Below, in pieces: positions 4,516 through 6,252 of a stretch of DNA of 6,252 bases (its first letter is position 1; the number at the start of each line of letters is the position of its first letter). This DNA comes from an uncultured Oscillospiraceae bacterium (GTDB lineage Bacteria > Bacillota > Clostridia > Oscillospirales > Acutalibacteraceae), in assembly GCA_900555805.1 (NCBI GenBank), contig USMJ01000081.1, forward strand, positions 1 through 6,252, given 5' to 3'. The notes below the pieces were generated by a model. It was not told the DNA's origin. It saw only the letters and a list, made by a program, of their open reading frames with translations, and made no database searches. The position numbers were made by a program, and so were the translations under genes.

Positions 4516-5805
4516 TTACTGATTGCTTGCTTTGACATTGAAAGAAGCTTTGTCTTTAAGCTGTTTTTTGATCGAGTGCTCTATCCTCGGCTCACCTGTT
4601 CCGTTGACTGCACCCTCGGTTATCGTCAGGCGGCTTATCGTCATGTCGGACGGAACGTCATACATATACTTGAGCAAAAGCCCCTCCATGACGGATCTCA
4701 GACCTCTGGCGCCCGTGTTGTTTTCAAGCGTTTTCTTGGCTATAGCTCTGAGCGCAGGCTCTTCAAAATCAAGCTCGACGCCGTCAAGCGAGAACAAATA
4801 TTTATACTGCTTGACAAGGGCGTTCTTGGGCTTTGTCATTATGCTGACGAGAGCGTCTTCGTCGAGCGGTTTGAGCGTCGCTATAACCGGCAAACGGCCT
4901 GCAAGTTCGGGAATTATACCGAACTTGACAAGATCGTGATGCACTGTCTGCTGTAAAAGTGCGCTCGCTTCAAGCTCTTTCTTGCTCTTTATCTCAGCAC
5001 CGAAACCGAGGCCGGATTTTCCCTGTCTCTTTTCGATTATCTTCTCAATGCCGTCAAACGCGCCGGCGCAGATGAAAAGAATGTTGGTCGTGTTTATCTG
5101 AATAAACTCCTGCTGCGGATGTTTTCTTCCGCCTGTCGGGGGTACGTTTGAGACTGTGCCCTCAAGAATTTTCAATAACGCCTGCTGAACTCCTTCGCCG
5201 CTGACATCTCTTGTTATCGACGAGTTCTCGCTCTTTCTCGCAATCTTGTCAATCTCGTCGACATAGATTATACCCTTTTCGGCTCTTTCGACGTCGTAGT
5301 CCGCCGCCTGAATAAGTCTTAAGAGTATATTTTCAACGTCCTCGCCGACATAGCCTGCTTCCGTGAGAGTGGTTGCGTCGGCTATCGCGAACGGAACGTC
5401 AAGTATTCTCGCAAGAGTCTGGGCAAGGAGAGTTTTTCCGACGCCGGTGGGACCGAGCATCAGAATATTGCTCTTCGAAATCTCAACTCCGTCCGCCGAC
5501 GAAGTGAAAATTCTCTTATAGTGATTATAAACAGCCACGCTGAGGACCTTTTTGGCCTCATCCTGACCTATGACGTATTCGTCAAGCTTGGCTTTTATCT
5601 CGTTCGGCTTCGGGAGCGTGCTGAAATCCCGTTCTCCCTTTTTTCTTCCGCCGTTCATCTCGGGCGATTCAAGCATTATCGAGCGGCAAAGCTCGATACA
5701 CTCGTCGCAGATATAAACACCGGGACCCGCTATCAGCGTATGGACCTGATCCTGCGTCTTATTGCAAAAGGAACAGCGAACGGGTTTTTCTCTGTTGTCT
5801 GCCAT
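4516..5805 (-). CDS. clpX: ATP-dependent Clp protease ATP-binding subunit ClpX
   Basis: ClpX is the hexameric AAA+ unfoldase that recognises tagged or native substrates and feeds them into ClpP in the cytoplasm. At 429 residues it is full length. The N-terminal zinc-binding domain has Cys11, Cys14, Cys33 and Cys36. The AAA+ core has Walker A GPTGVGKT (118-125), the pore loop GYVG (151-154), Walker B IIYVDEID with Asp183-Glu184, the RKH loop (227-229), the arginine finger Arg304 in ELAGRLP and sensor 2 GARGLRS (Arg370). The ClpP-docking tripeptide is LGF (266-268) where many orthologues have IGF, which is normal for Gram-positives. The start at 5805 is supported by AGAGGA 6 bases upstream (5812-5817) and by the typical N-terminus. 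It follows clpP by 17 bases, so the two are co-transcribed. Nothing is missing or odd. Confidence 0.99.
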   Translation of the reverse strand: MADNREKPVRCSFCNKTQDQVHTLIAGPGVYICDECIELCRSIMLESPEMNGGRKKGERDFSTLPKPNEIKAKLDEYVIGQDEAKKVLSVAVYNHYKRIFTSSADGVEISKSNILMLGPTGVGKTLLAQTLARILDVPFAIADATTLTEAGYVGEDVENILLRLIQAADYDVERAEKGIIYVDEIDKIARKSENSSITRDVSGEGVQQALLKILEGTVSNVPPTGGRKHPQQEFIQINTTNILFICAGAFDGIEKIIEKRQGKSGLGFGAEIKSKKELEASALLQQTVHHDLVKFGIIPELAGRLPVIATLKPLDEDALVSIMTKPKNALVKQYKYLFSLDGVELDFEEPALRAIAKKTLENNTGARGLRSVMEGLLLKYMYDVPSDMTISRLTITEGAVNGTGEPRIEHSIKKQLKDKASFNVKASNQ

Positions 5806-5822
5806 AATATATCCTCTTTAGA

Positions 5823-6252
5823 TTATCTCTTATAAAGTATTTTATCAACAAGGCCGTATTCGAGAGCTTCTTCGGCCGACATGAAATTGTCTCTCTCGGT
5901 GTCCTCGGCTATAACTTCAATAGGCTTGCCTGTGTTGTCGGCAAGGATCTTGTTGAGTTTTTCCTTGGTTCTGAGAATGTGATCGGCGACGATCTTGATG
6001 TCGGTCGCCTGACCCTTTGCGCCGCCTGAGGGCTGATGGATCATAATTTCGCTGTTCGGGAGAGCGAATCTCTTGCCCTTAGCGCCCGATGAAAGCAGGA
6101 ACGCTCCCATGCTCGCCGCAAGGCCCATGCAGATAGTCGAAACGTCGCACTTGATATACTGCATCGTGTCATAGATCGCCATACCGTCCGTGATGGAGCC
6201 GCCGGGGCTGTTGATATACATCTGGATGTCCTTGTCGGGATCCTGCGCTTCC
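5823..6252 (-). CDS. clpP: ATP-dependent Clp protease proteolytic subunit ClpP, 5' end outside window
   Basis: ClpP is the serine peptidase that forms the two-ring chamber of ClpXP. The window holds the last 142 residues; the frame stays open to the edge ([10 protein letters not shown] precedes MYINSPGGS), so about 50 N-terminal residues are missing and the ATG at 6221 is internal. The catalytic triad is complete in the visible part: Ser47 in GLAASMGAF, His72 in MIHQPSGG and Asp121 in [11 protein letters not shown] (visible numbering), with the same spacing (25 and 74 residues) as Ser97, His122 and Asp171 of E. coli ClpP. The YINSPGGS oxyanion region is present. It is the first of a two-gene unit with clpX; its promoter, and any CtsR-type operator, lie beyond the window. 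Confidence 0.98.
   Translation of the reverse strand, partial: EAQDPDKDIQMYINSPGGSITDGMAIYDTMQYIKCDVSTICMGLAASMGAFLLSSGAKGKRFALPNSEIMIHQPSGGAKGQATDIKIVADHILRTKEKLNKILADNTGKPIEVIAEDTERDNFMSAEEALEYGLVDKILYKR

Noticed and set aside
4504..4956. Plus-strand open frames opposite clpX (also 4523-4939 and 5521-5835)
   Set aside because: They are shadows of a full-length, highly conserved clpX and have no motif or ribosome binding site of their own.

Overview
This window looks like a chromosomal segment from a Gram-positive member of the Clostridia, probably an Oscillospiraceae/Ruminococcaceae-type gut Firmicute. That placement is inferred from the VanR/VanS-like two-component pair, the clpP-clpX order, AGGAGG-type ribosome binding sites, a lysine-rich fibronectin type III wall or secreted protein, and a tRNA that encodes its own CCA next to a typical intrinsic terminator. 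Except for the first gene, everything recognisable is on the minus strand.

Layout from left to right. 1-503 (+) is the 3' end of a gene for a protein with two visible fibronectin type III-like repeats. An 18-bp perfect hairpin (517-555) lies between it and the convergent gene 630-1493 (-), a membrane-anchored C39-family cysteine peptidase. The peptidase promoter has a perfect -10 but no recognisable -35. In its place, four CTTAAG-type boxes sit exactly 11 bp apart (1580-1618), the arrangement bound by OmpR/PhoB-family response regulators and close to the published CiaR motif. About 500 bases follow (1619-2128) with no credible gene. They are GC-rich and packed with inverted repeats, including three copies of one element that starts CGGCGGCGCGG and ends AGTGCCGCCG. 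Next comes a minus-strand operon of response regulator (3428-4123) then sensor kinase (2264-3415), with its own promoter (4154-4182) and terminator (2129-2154). A tRNA-Lys(UUU) gene (4246-4321) with promoter and abutting terminator comes next. At the right end are clpX (4516-5805), with its terminator, and the 3' part of clpP (5823 to the window edge), the ATPase and peptidase of the ClpXP protease.

How they work together. ClpP and ClpX form one machine and are surely co-transcribed. The regulator and kinase form one signalling pair, closest in recalled sequence to VanR/VanS, but no van resistance gene is present. Its target is unknown. The closest candidate in the window is the array of 11-bp boxes that could drive the peptidase leftwards and possibly the structured non-coding region rightwards. 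That link is an inference from geometry only. The most interesting part of the window is 1545-2090: the box array plus the structured repeat region.
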